A stretch of DNA of 64,000 bases from Penicillium oxalicum (lineage: Eukaryota; Ascomycota; Eurotiomycetes; Eurotiales; Aspergillaceae): positions 930,001 to 994,000 of the forward strand of contig NC_064654.1 in NCBI RefSeq assembly GCF_001723175.1. Direction: 5' to 3'. This document shows, piece by piece, positions 46,205-56,046 of the stretch (position 1 is the first letter of the stretch; each line of letters begins with the position of its first letter). Below the pieces are notes generated by a model. It made no database searches, was not told the origin of the DNA, and saw only the letters and a list, made by a program, of their open reading frames with translations. Both the position numbers and the translations under genes were made by a program.

Positions 46205-49097
46205 ATGAAGGTGGCAAGCCAGATTTTTCTTGGCTTGACAGCCTCTAGCGTTGCTGATCTGGAGGAGTTTTGCGCTCCGATTCGAAGACTTGAAGGGGGA
46301 ACTCCGGCCCGAGATCCTCCTGTTTTTAATCCCATCAGTGCACCTTACCAGGATCCGACTCAGCCCACCTGGTTTCGCGTTGAAGATCTGCTTTCTCGGA
46401 TGCCACTGCGGGAGAAGCAAGCTCAACTGATGCAGGGTGAGCTGGAAAGATGGGTCAATTTTGAGACTGGAGAATTCAATGTGACTGGCATGAAAGATCA
46501 CATGTTCTATCATTCCAGCATGCTGAGAGGTAAGTCGGCGCGCATTGCCAACAAACGCTCTCATCCGGGGATTGTTATGTTGATCAGCACCTCTACGGCA
46601 TAGTGAGTCACCCGTTGACTACAGCCGAAATTGCTTTCAAGGGAGGGAAGCTTCTGCAGGATTGGATCATGAATGACACCAGCCTTTCACTTCCTGCAAT
46701 CATTCAATGTGAAGGTAATATGAGCTCTTTTCCTACAGCAATAGAGTCAAGACTCATCTTTATGCTCACAAAACTTGACGAGATATTAGGTATTCACGGT
46801 CTCGGCGTTCCGGGTGCGACTATATTCACATCACCAATTGGACTGGGTGCGTCGTGGAACCCAGAGGTAAGTGCCCGAGACAACGTTGTCGTGGATTATT
46901 AAGGTTTTTCTAACAGCATCAAGCTCGTTGGAAAAGCGGCTGAGTATATTGGTAAAGAAGCAAGGGCGCTAGGAATTACTCAGATTTACGGTCCTTCTGC
47001 AGATCTTGCTCGAGATCCAAGACACGGCAGGGTAGGCCAGATCTTTGGAACCAGACCTCAAGGATGAGAAGGGGCTAATCAGATGTCACGCAGGTGGAGG
47101 AATCCATGTCTGAAGATCCCTACCTTGCGGGTGAGATGGTGGCAAGCTTCATACAAGGTTTGAAGCGATCCAAGGTTGCGTCTATCGTCAAGCACCTCGT
47201 GGCGTTTGGCAACTCCGATCAAGGTCTCGATATGGGTCCCGTCCGGGGAGGCGAACGTGAGCTGCGTACCACCTACCTTCCTCCTTTCAAGCGTGGTGTT
47301 GACGCTGGTGCATACACTGTCATGAGCTCTTACAATGCGTATGTTCAGGGTTTCCTGTATGTCCATCTCGAGGTGAAGGAGGCGCTGACTTTGCTGCTTA
47401 GATATGACGGGGTTCCTTCGCTGATTAACAAGCATCTTCTGACGGACATTCTTCGTGGAGAGTGGGATTTCGAATATTGGACCACCACGGACTACGGTGC
47501 ACCTGATCGCCTGTGTTCAGTATTCAAAATGTGCCACAGCGATCCCATCGATGCAGCTGACGTGACCATGAAGATGCTGCCGGCTGGAGGAGACACAGAA
47601 GGTGGTGGATCATTGTATGTGAGGCTGGGACAAACCACACAGTTGACAAAAGACTAATGGCATGGAATTTGCAGCAACTATGACGCCATTCCCGATCTAG
47701 TACAGGACGGCACACTGGATATTTCGATCGTTGATGAGGCAGTGAGACGTGTCTTGCGAGCAAAATTCGATATGGGTCTTTTCGAAGATCCTTTCCCAGC
47801 AGCTGCGCCAGAGGACTGGCCAAACTTGATTCATACGGACGAAGCATTGCAAATTGCAACTCAATTGGATCGAGAGTCGATTGTTCTCCTTGAAAATCCT
47901 GAGCAAATATTACCCCTCGGAGAAAATGTCCAGCGAATCGCGGTCATTGGACCCTTTGCTGACACCGTTAATGTGAGTTCTTAGGCATATTCAAGCCACT
48001 TTGATCCAAACTTTTACTAACCAATTGTTCTCCAAGTACGGTGATTACACGGTTTCCCCACCTCCCGGGGTCAGTCCTCTGGAAGGTATTCGAAGAACTG
48101 CCCCCGTCGGAGTCCAGGTCTACCACGCAAAAGGTTGTGACGAATGGAGTAACGATGAGTCTCAGATACCCGAAGCTTTGCATCTCGCCAAATCGTCCGA
48201 TGTTGCAGTTGTGGTTGTCGGCACCTGGGCTAGATCTCTCTTGGGCCAACAAAAGGGTCTCAACGCCACGTGAGTCACAAAAAACTCTTTCTCTCTGAGA
48301 ATATAACAATAACATGGTCAATTAGGAGCGGCGAGGCGTACGATACCAATGATCTTAGGCTGGTGGGGGCGCAATCAAGCCTTTTACGACAGGTCATAGA
48401 AACCGGCGTAAAAACAGTTGTCGTCTTCTCCTCTGGCAAGCCAGTCACAGAGCCGTGGATCTCTGAGACGAATGCGGCCTTACTTCAGCAATTTTATACC
48501 TCCGAGAATGGTGGCCAGGCATTGGCAGAGATTCTCTTTGGTCACTATAACCCGAGCGGACGGCTACCTCTCACTTTCCCACGTGATACCGGGAGTCTTC
48601 CTCTCACATATGACTATTTGAAGTCAGGCCGCGATTCCAATAATCCGGGACACATCAATAAGGATGGAATTCATTTCGGACGAAGCTATGTGACTGGAAC
48701 GCCAACACCCTGGTACGAGTTTGGATATGGCCAGAGCTACTCCGAATTCGAGTATTTCGATGTCAAGGTCGACAAAACACACGTCAAGTCCACCGAGAAC
48801 GTAAAAGTCACCGTGAAAGTCAAGAATACCAGCTCTCAAGATGGGTGGGAGGTCGTTCAACTTTATATCGTTGATCCTATCAGCTCCGTGGTCATTCCTA
48901 ATAAGCAGCTGAAGGCATTCAAGAAAGTCCTGGTCAAGTCCGGGGAAACCGTCCAGGTAGAATTTGACGTTGACGTGAAATTGCTGGGTCTTTGGAACAC
49001 GGAAATGAGATATGTGGTTGAACAGGGAGAGTTCATCGCACATGTGGCGCGAAACGCAGGAGATTTCCGGGGTAACTCTTCCTTTCTGGTCGTTTGA
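46205..49097 (+). CDS. GH3 family beta-glucosidase-like enzyme
   Basis: Nine exons: 46205-46529, 46604-46714, 46790-46866, 46924-47031, 47094-47338, 47402-47614, 47675-47972, 48037-48269 and 48326-49097. They sum to 2382 nt, 793 residues, without internal stops. Domain order: N-terminal TIM barrel (ATIFTSPIGLGASWNPE, DLARDPRHGRVEES, SIVKHLVAFG), with the likely nucleophile Asp319 in TTDYGA; the alpha/beta sandwich (SIVLLENPEQILPL, VAVVVVGTW, PSGRLPLTFP, with GEAYDTNDL as candidate acid/base region); and a C-terminal fibronectin-III-like domain (SQDGWEVVQLYI). A weak N-terminal signal peptide is present. It probably cleaves beta-glucosides or xylosides outside the cell. The exon 1/2 joint is the least certain. 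Intron 5 is 63 nt and in frame without a stop. Confidence 0.85.
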
Positions 49098-50910
49098 AGG
49101 GGTTTCACGTGGATGATTTCTGAGTCACCTTCAACATGATGTCGATCTGAGAGAGAATTCGGGTCCTGGACCTGCGGTGTTTGCCTGTCGTTGCTTACTG
49201 TTTAATGTTCAATCGTTGTGCGACAAGGCTAAGGGGTTTTTTTCACTCTCATCTTGAGGTTTTTTTCCCTCTCACCTTGGAAATTCGGGTTTTAGCTTCA
49301 TTTTCACAATCTCGTGCGCTTATTTTATTTGAAATCAATTCAAAATCTTCCGAAACTGAGCCCGAACACACGATCCAATGGTAGAGCAGTATGTGGTGAA
49401 GATCTGGCGCTCCACTTGAAAAAAGCACAAGGTCCATCACACTCGAGTTGATGTGAACAGCCCCCCATATTTAGTATTTCTAACCAATGGGCTGGATACC
49501 TTCGTCTACAATTGACTTTTGGTATCCCGGAATTCAGTTTCCGCCCTGCGGATACAAAAGTCAACTAACTCCCATCGAACTCACAGTCATGACTCTGTTA
49601 TTGGTAAAACTCAAATTTTCAGGAACCACGATTTAACCCTCGCACTCTCAAAATTCCTTGAACAAATCCATCAAATGCTTCTTTAAAGCGGCCTCTACTC
49701 TTCATCACATATTGGATTTTTATGGTGGATTCTAGATAGAGATTGGTTGCTGTTGGGGCAATAAGGGCCGTGAGAACATGTGGGTTCACTTTGAAAAGCA
49801 AACGGCTGCTTTATCATCATCAGGATATATCTCACCCTCTATACAAGAGGGGCCTTAAGCCTACAGACCAAAAGCTTGAAAATGGATATAAGGCATTGAA
49901 ATACCTTGTCCTCATTGCTGCATCCCAATCTAAGAAGAGCGGGAAAGAACAGAACCGTGAATAGACCGGGTTATATCAAGTTCAATCGCGTCGTCAAAAT
50001 GGTGTGAAGTAAGCCCCTGTAAGCTCGCTTGGAAAGGCCTGTGAAGCGTTGGTTTGTGATATTATATAAAAAGCATCTTTGTATCTAGAATTGCTCGGAA
50101 TGATTTGATTTGAATCCTTTAAAGGCGTTTGGAACATATTGATAAAACTATTAGCGGCCTGTCCGGCAATTGGCAAGTAGGAACCCGAATGAATAGTTAG
50201 TCTTTGGAGTCATGATATGCAATTTTTCATGTTCAGGCACTAGGTCCATCGGGCTGCGGATAGGCTCCAGGTGGCTCTTGTTAAGATAGAGAACAGTGAG
50301 AAAGCCTTCTGATGGATGTAAAAGGCTACCCCCGCCATATTGCGTTCTTGGCGGCCAGAAAGCCCGCAACGTACTTGATTATGGTGTAGGAAAGCGCTAT
50401 ATAGTGTTACTTTTCAGAGACTTGTCATATGGAATGGTTAGCAAGCTCGAGAGCCAGTAAATCATCTTTGTTCAATGTTATTGCAAGCGGCGTCGCTACT
50501 TGAGTATGTGCATATGGGTAGGTGTGGGTGCTACTAGGTCTACTTGTTACACACCTACCTACTAATACTTCTGGTCCTCGGGCAATTAAAAGTCCGTATC
50601 AATGTAGATGCTGTGCTCAATTACCGTAAGTGGGACACACTCGACCTTTGCTCGGGTTTTAAAAAAATATCAATAAATTAAGGAAAATCATGCGTAATTA
50701 CCACGGAGCAGTCAACAAAGATGGATGCACACTATGGGAATTGATGCCCATTTGACACCGAATTTCTAAGCTCTAGCGCAATGGCTACAACGGATGAGTA
50801 GCCAATTAGGTTGAAGTATCTGCCCGGAATTCCTTGTTTATCTAAGTGACAACAGAGGATCGGTTTGTGGATTTATAACGCCAAAAATCGTTAGGCATTT
50901 ATCGAAAGTT
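49098..50910. other. Intergenic region, 1.8 kb
   Basis: 3' flank of the GH3 gene followed by moderately AT-rich DNA. No gene recognised. Confidence 0.55.
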
Positions 50911-50984
50911 GACTGGATAGTGTAGTTGGTTATCATGTATCGTTAACACCGATAAAGTCCTGGGATCCAGCCCCAGTCTGGTCA
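50911..50984 (+). tRNA. tRNA-Val(AAC)-like gene, copy A, possibly degenerate
   Basis: A 74-nt cloverleaf can be drawn: acceptor arms GACTGGA and TCTGGTC pair over 7 positions (two are G-T), the anticodon stem TATCG/CGATA carries loop TTAACAC with anticodon AAC, and the T stem CTGGG/CCCAG is perfect. The T-loop reads ATCCAGC instead of TTCGANN, which damages box B. A TTTTT run at 50988-50992 could end Pol III transcription. No CCA is encoded, as expected in eukaryotes. It may be a weakened or dead copy of the gene at 54464. Confidence 0.6.
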
Positions 50985-52434
50985 TTATTTTTGTTCCTCA
51001 TTCCTCTTTGCTTCTTGTGGTAGTTCATCTCATAAGTAATGATAGCGACCTACTGCACCATTACAAAGTCGCTTGAAAGGCTCATCTCTTACTTTAGTCA
51101 GCAGGCGGTTTTGCCTCCTAATTTGATAAATGAGCCCAATCTCCCCCCCCCCCTCCACCCCAGTACAGACCTGGTATATTAGGTTTTACATCCGTTCATT
51201 TCCAACTTATACACCCCCTCAACCACTGATTACATATTTGAGATAGGCCTTTTATCTAGCAATGTAATTGTCTAAATCTTTTCAACTACCCTTATTCCCA
51301 TCAGATTCTAATCACAAAGCATATATGTCGATTATATCCCCCAATATACGCCCCTCGTATGGCAGTATCGCAGAGGTCATACACAGTGATATGTGATAAC
51401 GAGACTAGTGGCCATCCTTCCCATTATTCTTTCAATGTGATAGATGGTGATAGATCACTCCAGTCCTCCCAGTTCCGGTCTAAGACGTGCCCGGGGCCTC
51501 ATCCTCTTTGCTGTGATTTCCGCTTCTACATCGAGATTAAAAGAAATTGTGGTGCCGTGCCCTTCAGAGACAGCAGTACGCCGTGTCATTATTTTCAAGG
51601 CCTCTCCGACAAAGGCCAGAAAGCCTGTTGTCTATCAGTCCCCTCCTCACATATTTCCCGTGTTGAGCTTTGACAGCGTCTTCAATGCGAATCCTTCTGC
51701 CAGCGCTTCTTGCTCTCACATTTTGGAAGATCCAGAATCTCTTTCCAGGTTCTGCAGGCTACGGCTACCGCATCAGGTAGACAGCAGTAGCTTTAGTTGA
51801 CTTTATTATGAATTGAGGCTAACGTTAACTCAGTCTAATGATAGCCACTCGGCCCGTAGACAAGTTCTAATCAAGGATAACCCTGCGTCTAAGGTAACGG
51901 TGGATTACTGGATTCGTTAGGTACCGGGCCCTTGCAGGTACCTACTTGGAAGTGTACTGACCGGTTCGGCTGACGAATCCTGTGCAGGCGGGGATAGGTA
52001 CATACCACGTAGTCTTGTTTTGACGAACGAACTCTCTTGTCTGGTTCTCGATGTTTTTGATACGGTCTGCCACGAGGCGCTAGTCCTTCTATTGTGCAGA
52101 GTGCAGGTAGCTGCAGAATATTGCTGATTAGGTCAAAAATGCGTTATATGGAAGGTTAGGGTTAGTAGTCGCCACCACCACGCTAACTTGATTCGTTAAA
52201 AGCAATATCCATCCGTCCCATTGGTATTCTCTTATTAAGGTCTTAGTATTGACTTATTGGTATTGACTGTTTACAGTGTAGATTCTGCAGTGCCATGAGA
52301 CACGGTGATATTCACTTGTTGGTTTTTACTTCCCTGTTCACTTTCTAGGACCTACCACTCGCGGGCTTGGAGGTCGGAACTTGTCCGAAGAAAACTACAG
52401 TACATCATCCCGATAAAAGTTAATTCGCCCCGAT
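50985..52434. other. Repeat-bearing intergenic region
   Basis: Contains repeat copy A (listed) and otherwise moderately AT-rich DNA with many stops. No protein gene recognised. Confidence 0.5.
51085..51400. repeat. Dispersed repeat, copy A
   Basis: Shares ordered blocks with 53655-54275: AAAGGCTCATCTCT near the left end, a CCTCC(C/T)AATTNGATAA block, TTC(A/C)NTTCCCAACTTAT-like sequence in the middle and GTNTCGCAGAGGTC at the right end. Copy A lacks about 150 bp present in copy B. It also contains a run of 11 C (51143-51153). No coding capacity; too diverged for the element type to be identified. Confidence 0.6.
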
Positions 52435-53154
52435 TTATTCAACATGGGCCACGTTATGACACATTTTCCTCCAGACATGTACAGGCCTAGCAAACCCTTC
52501 CTCGTCTCTTTCAACTTTTAGTATCCTCTCAAATCCCTGCGCTTTTAACTCATCATCAAACGGTGGTTGAATCTGGATAGTCTTATACGTCTCCCTCAAG
52601 TCTTTATTTTTCTTGGAGGCTCTCGCATAATTGCTCATAGGCTGCGGCTCAACAACGAGATAACCGCCTTCATTCAGTATGCTTCGTATATGCGCAAATA
52701 GCGTCAATATCCCGGCATCTCCATTGTTCAGATGAATCCACTTGGTCACAGAGAGCAAGAGGACAACGTCAAATTTGCCCAGCGCGGTACCCTTGTAGGC
52801 AGACGCATCCACGAAGTCAAAGTTCTCGAATGTACACGGCCCGTCTGGATACGCCGCCTTCGCCTGCTCGACCAGCCATGGGTCGATATCGACACCGACT
52901 GCGGCGGCCGCACCGCAGTGCGCTATGGTCTCATGGGTCAGTTTGCCCGCGTTGCAGCCGAGGTCTATGACTCGTGCATTACGGAGGATCTCTGATGGAA
53001 GAATGGAAAGGCGATCGTCTGGGACAGTGGGCGCGCGGAACTTGGCGTAATATTGGTGGTAGTTGCCATGGCGCGCGGCGAGGTGCGTGGCTTTGAAGCG
53101 CTCTGCTCTGGAGAGTTCTGTGGCAGGGGATCGGTCATGCCATTGTTCTGCCAT
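52435..53154 (-). CDS. Bin3/MePCE-type RNA methyltransferase
   Basis: A single-exon gene of 239 residues. SAM-binding motifs are VIDLGCNAGKLT (motif I) and VGVDIDPWLVEQA; the Bin3 signature LSVTKWIHLNNGDAGI and the motif GGYLVVEPQPM follow, then PPFDDELKAQGFERI near the C-terminus. These are the hallmarks of the Bin3/BCDIN3 family, which methylates the 5' gamma-phosphate of small RNAs (7SK, U6) or the 5' monophosphate of tRNA-His and microRNA precursors. Length is close to the compact BCDIN3D class rather than the much longer MePCE. It lies between the two copies of the dispersed repeat and of the tRNA-Val-like gene; its open frame is intact and GC-rich compared with its flanks. Confidence 0.9.
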   Translation of the reverse strand: MAEQWHDRSPATELSRAERFKATHLAARHGNYHQYYAKFRAPTVPDDRLSILPSEILRNARVIDLGCNAGKLTHETIAHCGAAAAVGVDIDPWLVEQAKAAYPDGPCTFENFDFVDASAYKGTALGKFDVVLLLSVTKWIHLNNGDAGILTLFAHIRSILNEGGYLVVEPQPMSNYARASKKNKDLRETYKTIQIQPPFDDELKAQGFERILKVERDEEGFARPVHVWRKMCHNVAHVE

Positions 53155-53654
53155 ATTTGGGACTCAACGCGGGCAGAGAGGCGTGAATTTTTGATTGTAT
53201 TGATTATGCCTGGGTCTTTCAAAATGATCTGGCGCTGGGTTCAAGCACATTAGACTGGCCATATTTGAGCCATCAAAGGTTCTACATATTGTGATGCCAA
53301 AGTTCCCCAAAGTGGTTTGTAGGGTTTGCATATCGTGAGTGCCTGAGGCATCAGTCACTGCCCCGCCGAGGAATGTGGCGGGCAGCCTCTAGATCATCAT
53401 CACTTTTATTTCATATTGCTGATATTTCTGGTGAGGCAAGGAAGAGAGTGGAGACAGCTCAGAGGTAATTTGCGGAGTAAATATGCACAGGATGTAGCCT
53501 GATCCATAGGTTGCAGTGCCTCCATTGGCACCCCCTGGGTTTTGGGGCGGCATCCTTCAGGGCCTTAGAATTGAACGATCTAGGTAGCAGCCTTAATCCT
53601 TGCTAATGTTGACGGGTGAGTTAGTATGATGATCTTCTACATCACTACTATTGA

Positions 53655-54275
53655 AGCTGCCCAAAAGGCTCATCTCTGACTATAGTCGGTAGACGGTTTG
53701 GCTGTCACGAGGAGCGTTCTGGGCGGACACTGGCCAACAAGACCATAAAAGATCACTAATATCCGCAGTTGAGGATATTGCCCAAAGTCCAGTGTATATA
53801 CTTCGTGTGGTACGCATCCGGCCGCATCTCGCGCCTGTGACATTTGGCCTCCCAATTGGATAAGGGAGCCTCATCTTCCTACTGTAGTGGAAGCCTGTAT
53901 TATATTTTGTGTTCATTCATTCCCAACTTATGCACACCCTTAATTTCATGTCCCTCAACCTCTTCGACCATCTAATGTCCTACCAGCTTTTTACCATGAA
54001 GCATACACTGTTGCGGCACCGCGGGTTTGGCGGCCGTAGCTAGCAGCAGTGGTAAAGTTGCGCGATACTTGTGCATACCGTTCTCGGGTAAACTAGAACA
54101 GGTGTTCTGGTTTATTCAGTCTCTTGGCTGAGTAGGCTAGCGCAGCCCGAAGCGCTGGCATGACATACATATCAAATCAATTATATCCTCCTATATGCGC
54201 CCTTTTTAGCCCCTTGTATAGCAGTGTCGCAGAGGTCTTATACAATGATGTACATAGTGTACTTGATAATACCCT
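53655..54275. repeat. Dispersed repeat, copy B
   Basis: Direct-orientation diverged copy of 51085-51400. Blocks AAAGGCTCATCTCT (left), GGCCTCCCAATTGGATAA, CATTCCCAACTTATGCAC and GTGTCGCAGAGGTC (right) recur in the same order. It keeps an extra internal segment of about 150 bp around 53700-53840. Confidence 0.6.
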
Positions 54276-54463
54276 TCGCACAACTTTGATACCTGGCGCT
54301 CTAATTGCGGGAAAGGAAATTACTACTATTAGTGGCCTACGTAGGCTACTGATACAAAGGGTTGAGTCGGTTTTTTTGCCGGCCCTTCAATTTTCGACCT
54401 GATAGCAGTACCAAGAAGAAATTCTTATATATCGTCAAATTCTAACAAGCTCAACAAGAAGTT

Positions 54464-54537
54464 GGCCGGATGGTGTAGTTGGTTATCACGTATCGTTAAC
54501 ACCGATAAGGTCCTGGGATCGAGCCCCAGTCTGGTCA
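54464..54537 (+). tRNA. tRNA-Val(AAC) gene, copy B
   Basis: 74 nt with acceptor arms GGCCGGA/TCTGGTC (7 pairs, two G-T), box-A-like TGGTGTAGTTGG, a D arm, anticodon stem TATCG/CGATA around loop TTAACAC (anticodon AAC, valine GUU codons), variable AGGTC and T stem CTGGG/CCCAG. The T-loop is ATCGAGC, so position 54 is A rather than T, but the B-box pattern GWTCRANNC is still met. TTTTT runs at 54541 and 54547 fit Pol III termination. No intron. Probably functional; the A54 is unusual. Confidence 0.7.
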
Positions 54538-55165
54538 TTGTTTTTGTTTTTGTCTACTTTCCGCGGTCATCTGTCACGCTCAGAACATGGTATCAAAATC
54601 CTGGTGGAAAGCATCAAAAGGAGTCAGCAGGATGGTATGAGTGGTTTGTAGTATACCTGCGTCGGCCACTGATATAGTTATCATGTATCATTCTTTGCCT
54701 ACGCTGGACCTTGCAATATTAGTATGTTATAGCGCATCTAATCATAGCCTTTTATCATTATGACCTACGGGCCTAGTGAAATCCACCTTGTCATTGCTCA
54801 CTGCTTTACACATTAGGCCAAAAGGTCTAAGCCAAACCATCTGTTAGGATGGTTTGTCCTGCAACGGTATTTATAGACGGTTGGCCCCGCATGTCTCCGC
54901 ATGCGCCCTTTGGGACCACACTATCGAGTTCAAATATATACTCATTAAATATATCCGTAATCTACGTTTAACTTCATCACGTAGCTATTAATCCCTACGA
55001 ATTACCTTGGCGGTAATACTTACTAATAGCAGAATACTTGGTATAGAGTAGAATAATAAAGAGTTTAAATTAGAATCTCATACTCAATGAATATTGAATT
55101 TGAATTAAAATTTAATACTCGATTATATTTTGAAATAATATATGTTTAATACTTAATTTAGTACT

Positions 55166-55292
55166 TAATCAAATATTAGATCAAATATTAAATCAAATAT
55201 TAAATCAAATATTAAATCAAATATTAAATCAAATATTAAATCAAATATTAAATCAAATATTAAATCAAATATTAAATCAAATATTAAATCAA
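55166..55292. repeat. 12-bp AT-rich satellite, about 10 units
   Basis: Near-perfect tandem copies of AAATCAAATATT. The first units are slightly diverged (TTAATC, TAGATC) and the last breaks into AAAAAATAGATC. Confidence 0.95.
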
Positions 55293-55305
55293 AAAATAGA
55301 TCTAA

Positions 55306-55399
55306 TACTAAAGTGATACTAAAGTGATACTAAAGTGATACTAAAGTGATACTAAAGTGATACTAAAGTGATACTAAAGTGATACTAAAGTGATACTAA
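55306..55399. repeat. 11-bp tandem repeat, about 8.5 units
   Basis: Perfect tandem copies of ATACTAAAGTG. It starts 14 bp after the 12-bp satellite and runs into the stop codon of the adjacent coiled-coil gene. Confidence 0.95.
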
Positions 55400-56046
55400 G
55401 CCAAGTCCCTGTCCTGCATGGACCGAAGGACCGCTCGTCGTGCTAGACCTCTCGGTGGGAGCCTGGTCTCCCGCACAAATGTCGAGATGATCCATTGTTG
55501 AGCATTGTGCTGCCGTCTCTCCAGCTCGCCGATGTTGTCCCGCAGCCCCTTGTGGATTTCGCGGATTTCATCAAGCTCTGCCCGGATCTTCTTGTGGCTT
55601 ACTTCGAGGGCTTCCTGCCGCTCTCGAAGCTCGCGCAATGACTGCAGGAGCTCAAACCCGGAAGAGTTCGCCACAGCATTTTCAGGCGAATAGTGGCGAA
55701 GCGTCCTGGCTTCGTCAGCCATTTTGTCCTGGGCCGCCTTGACAAAGTCGCTCTCGTGCTTGGTCTTGCTGGCGTAGAGAATGGTCTTCTGGGGCGGCGA
55801 GGGAGACTTTCCCATGAATTATTTGTCAGTAAGATGAGAAATATGGAGATTACCAGGAGAGACGAAGTAAGGAAGGGTGAAGCCAAAACGCGTGAAACCC
55901 AGAAATGTTAGTACGTCGTCGTGACTCACAGTTTTGGCCGAGGGCATCCAGAAAGTTACTCTTTCGAGCGTCGGTCTCTTGGCCAAGCGCTCTGGACTAT
56001 CCCATTGGGCCCCTCTTTTTACGGAACAGATTGGAGATGAAGACAT
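55396..56046 (-). CDS. Hypothetical coiled-coil protein
   Basis: Two exons are inferred, 56046-55930 and 55806-55396 (123-nt intron GTGAGT..AAAG), for 175 residues. A single-exon start at 55815 (139 residues) is the alternative. Exon 1 is basic with a PERLAKRPTLERVTFW segment; exon 2 starts SPSPPQKTILYASKTKHESD and continues as a long heptad-rich helix (about residues 95-150, LRELRERQEALEVSHKKIRA and onward). Proteins with this layout are common, lineage-restricted hypotheticals in Eurotiales. No enzymatic motif is seen. Its stop codon (55396-55398) is supplied by the last copy of the 11-bp satellite. Confidence 0.65.

Larger units (their letters stand above)
53155..55165. other. Repeat-bearing, AT-rich intergenic region
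   Basis: Holds repeat copy B and tRNA copy B (listed separately). From about 54890 the sequence becomes very AT-rich with many TA-rich stretches, as left by repeat-induced point mutation, and passes into the satellites. Confidence 0.5.

Noticed and set aside
54890..55310. Transposon remnant in the AT-rich tract
   Set aside because: No terminal repeats, target-site duplication or coding remains; it could be mutated repeat DNA but the type cannot be supported.
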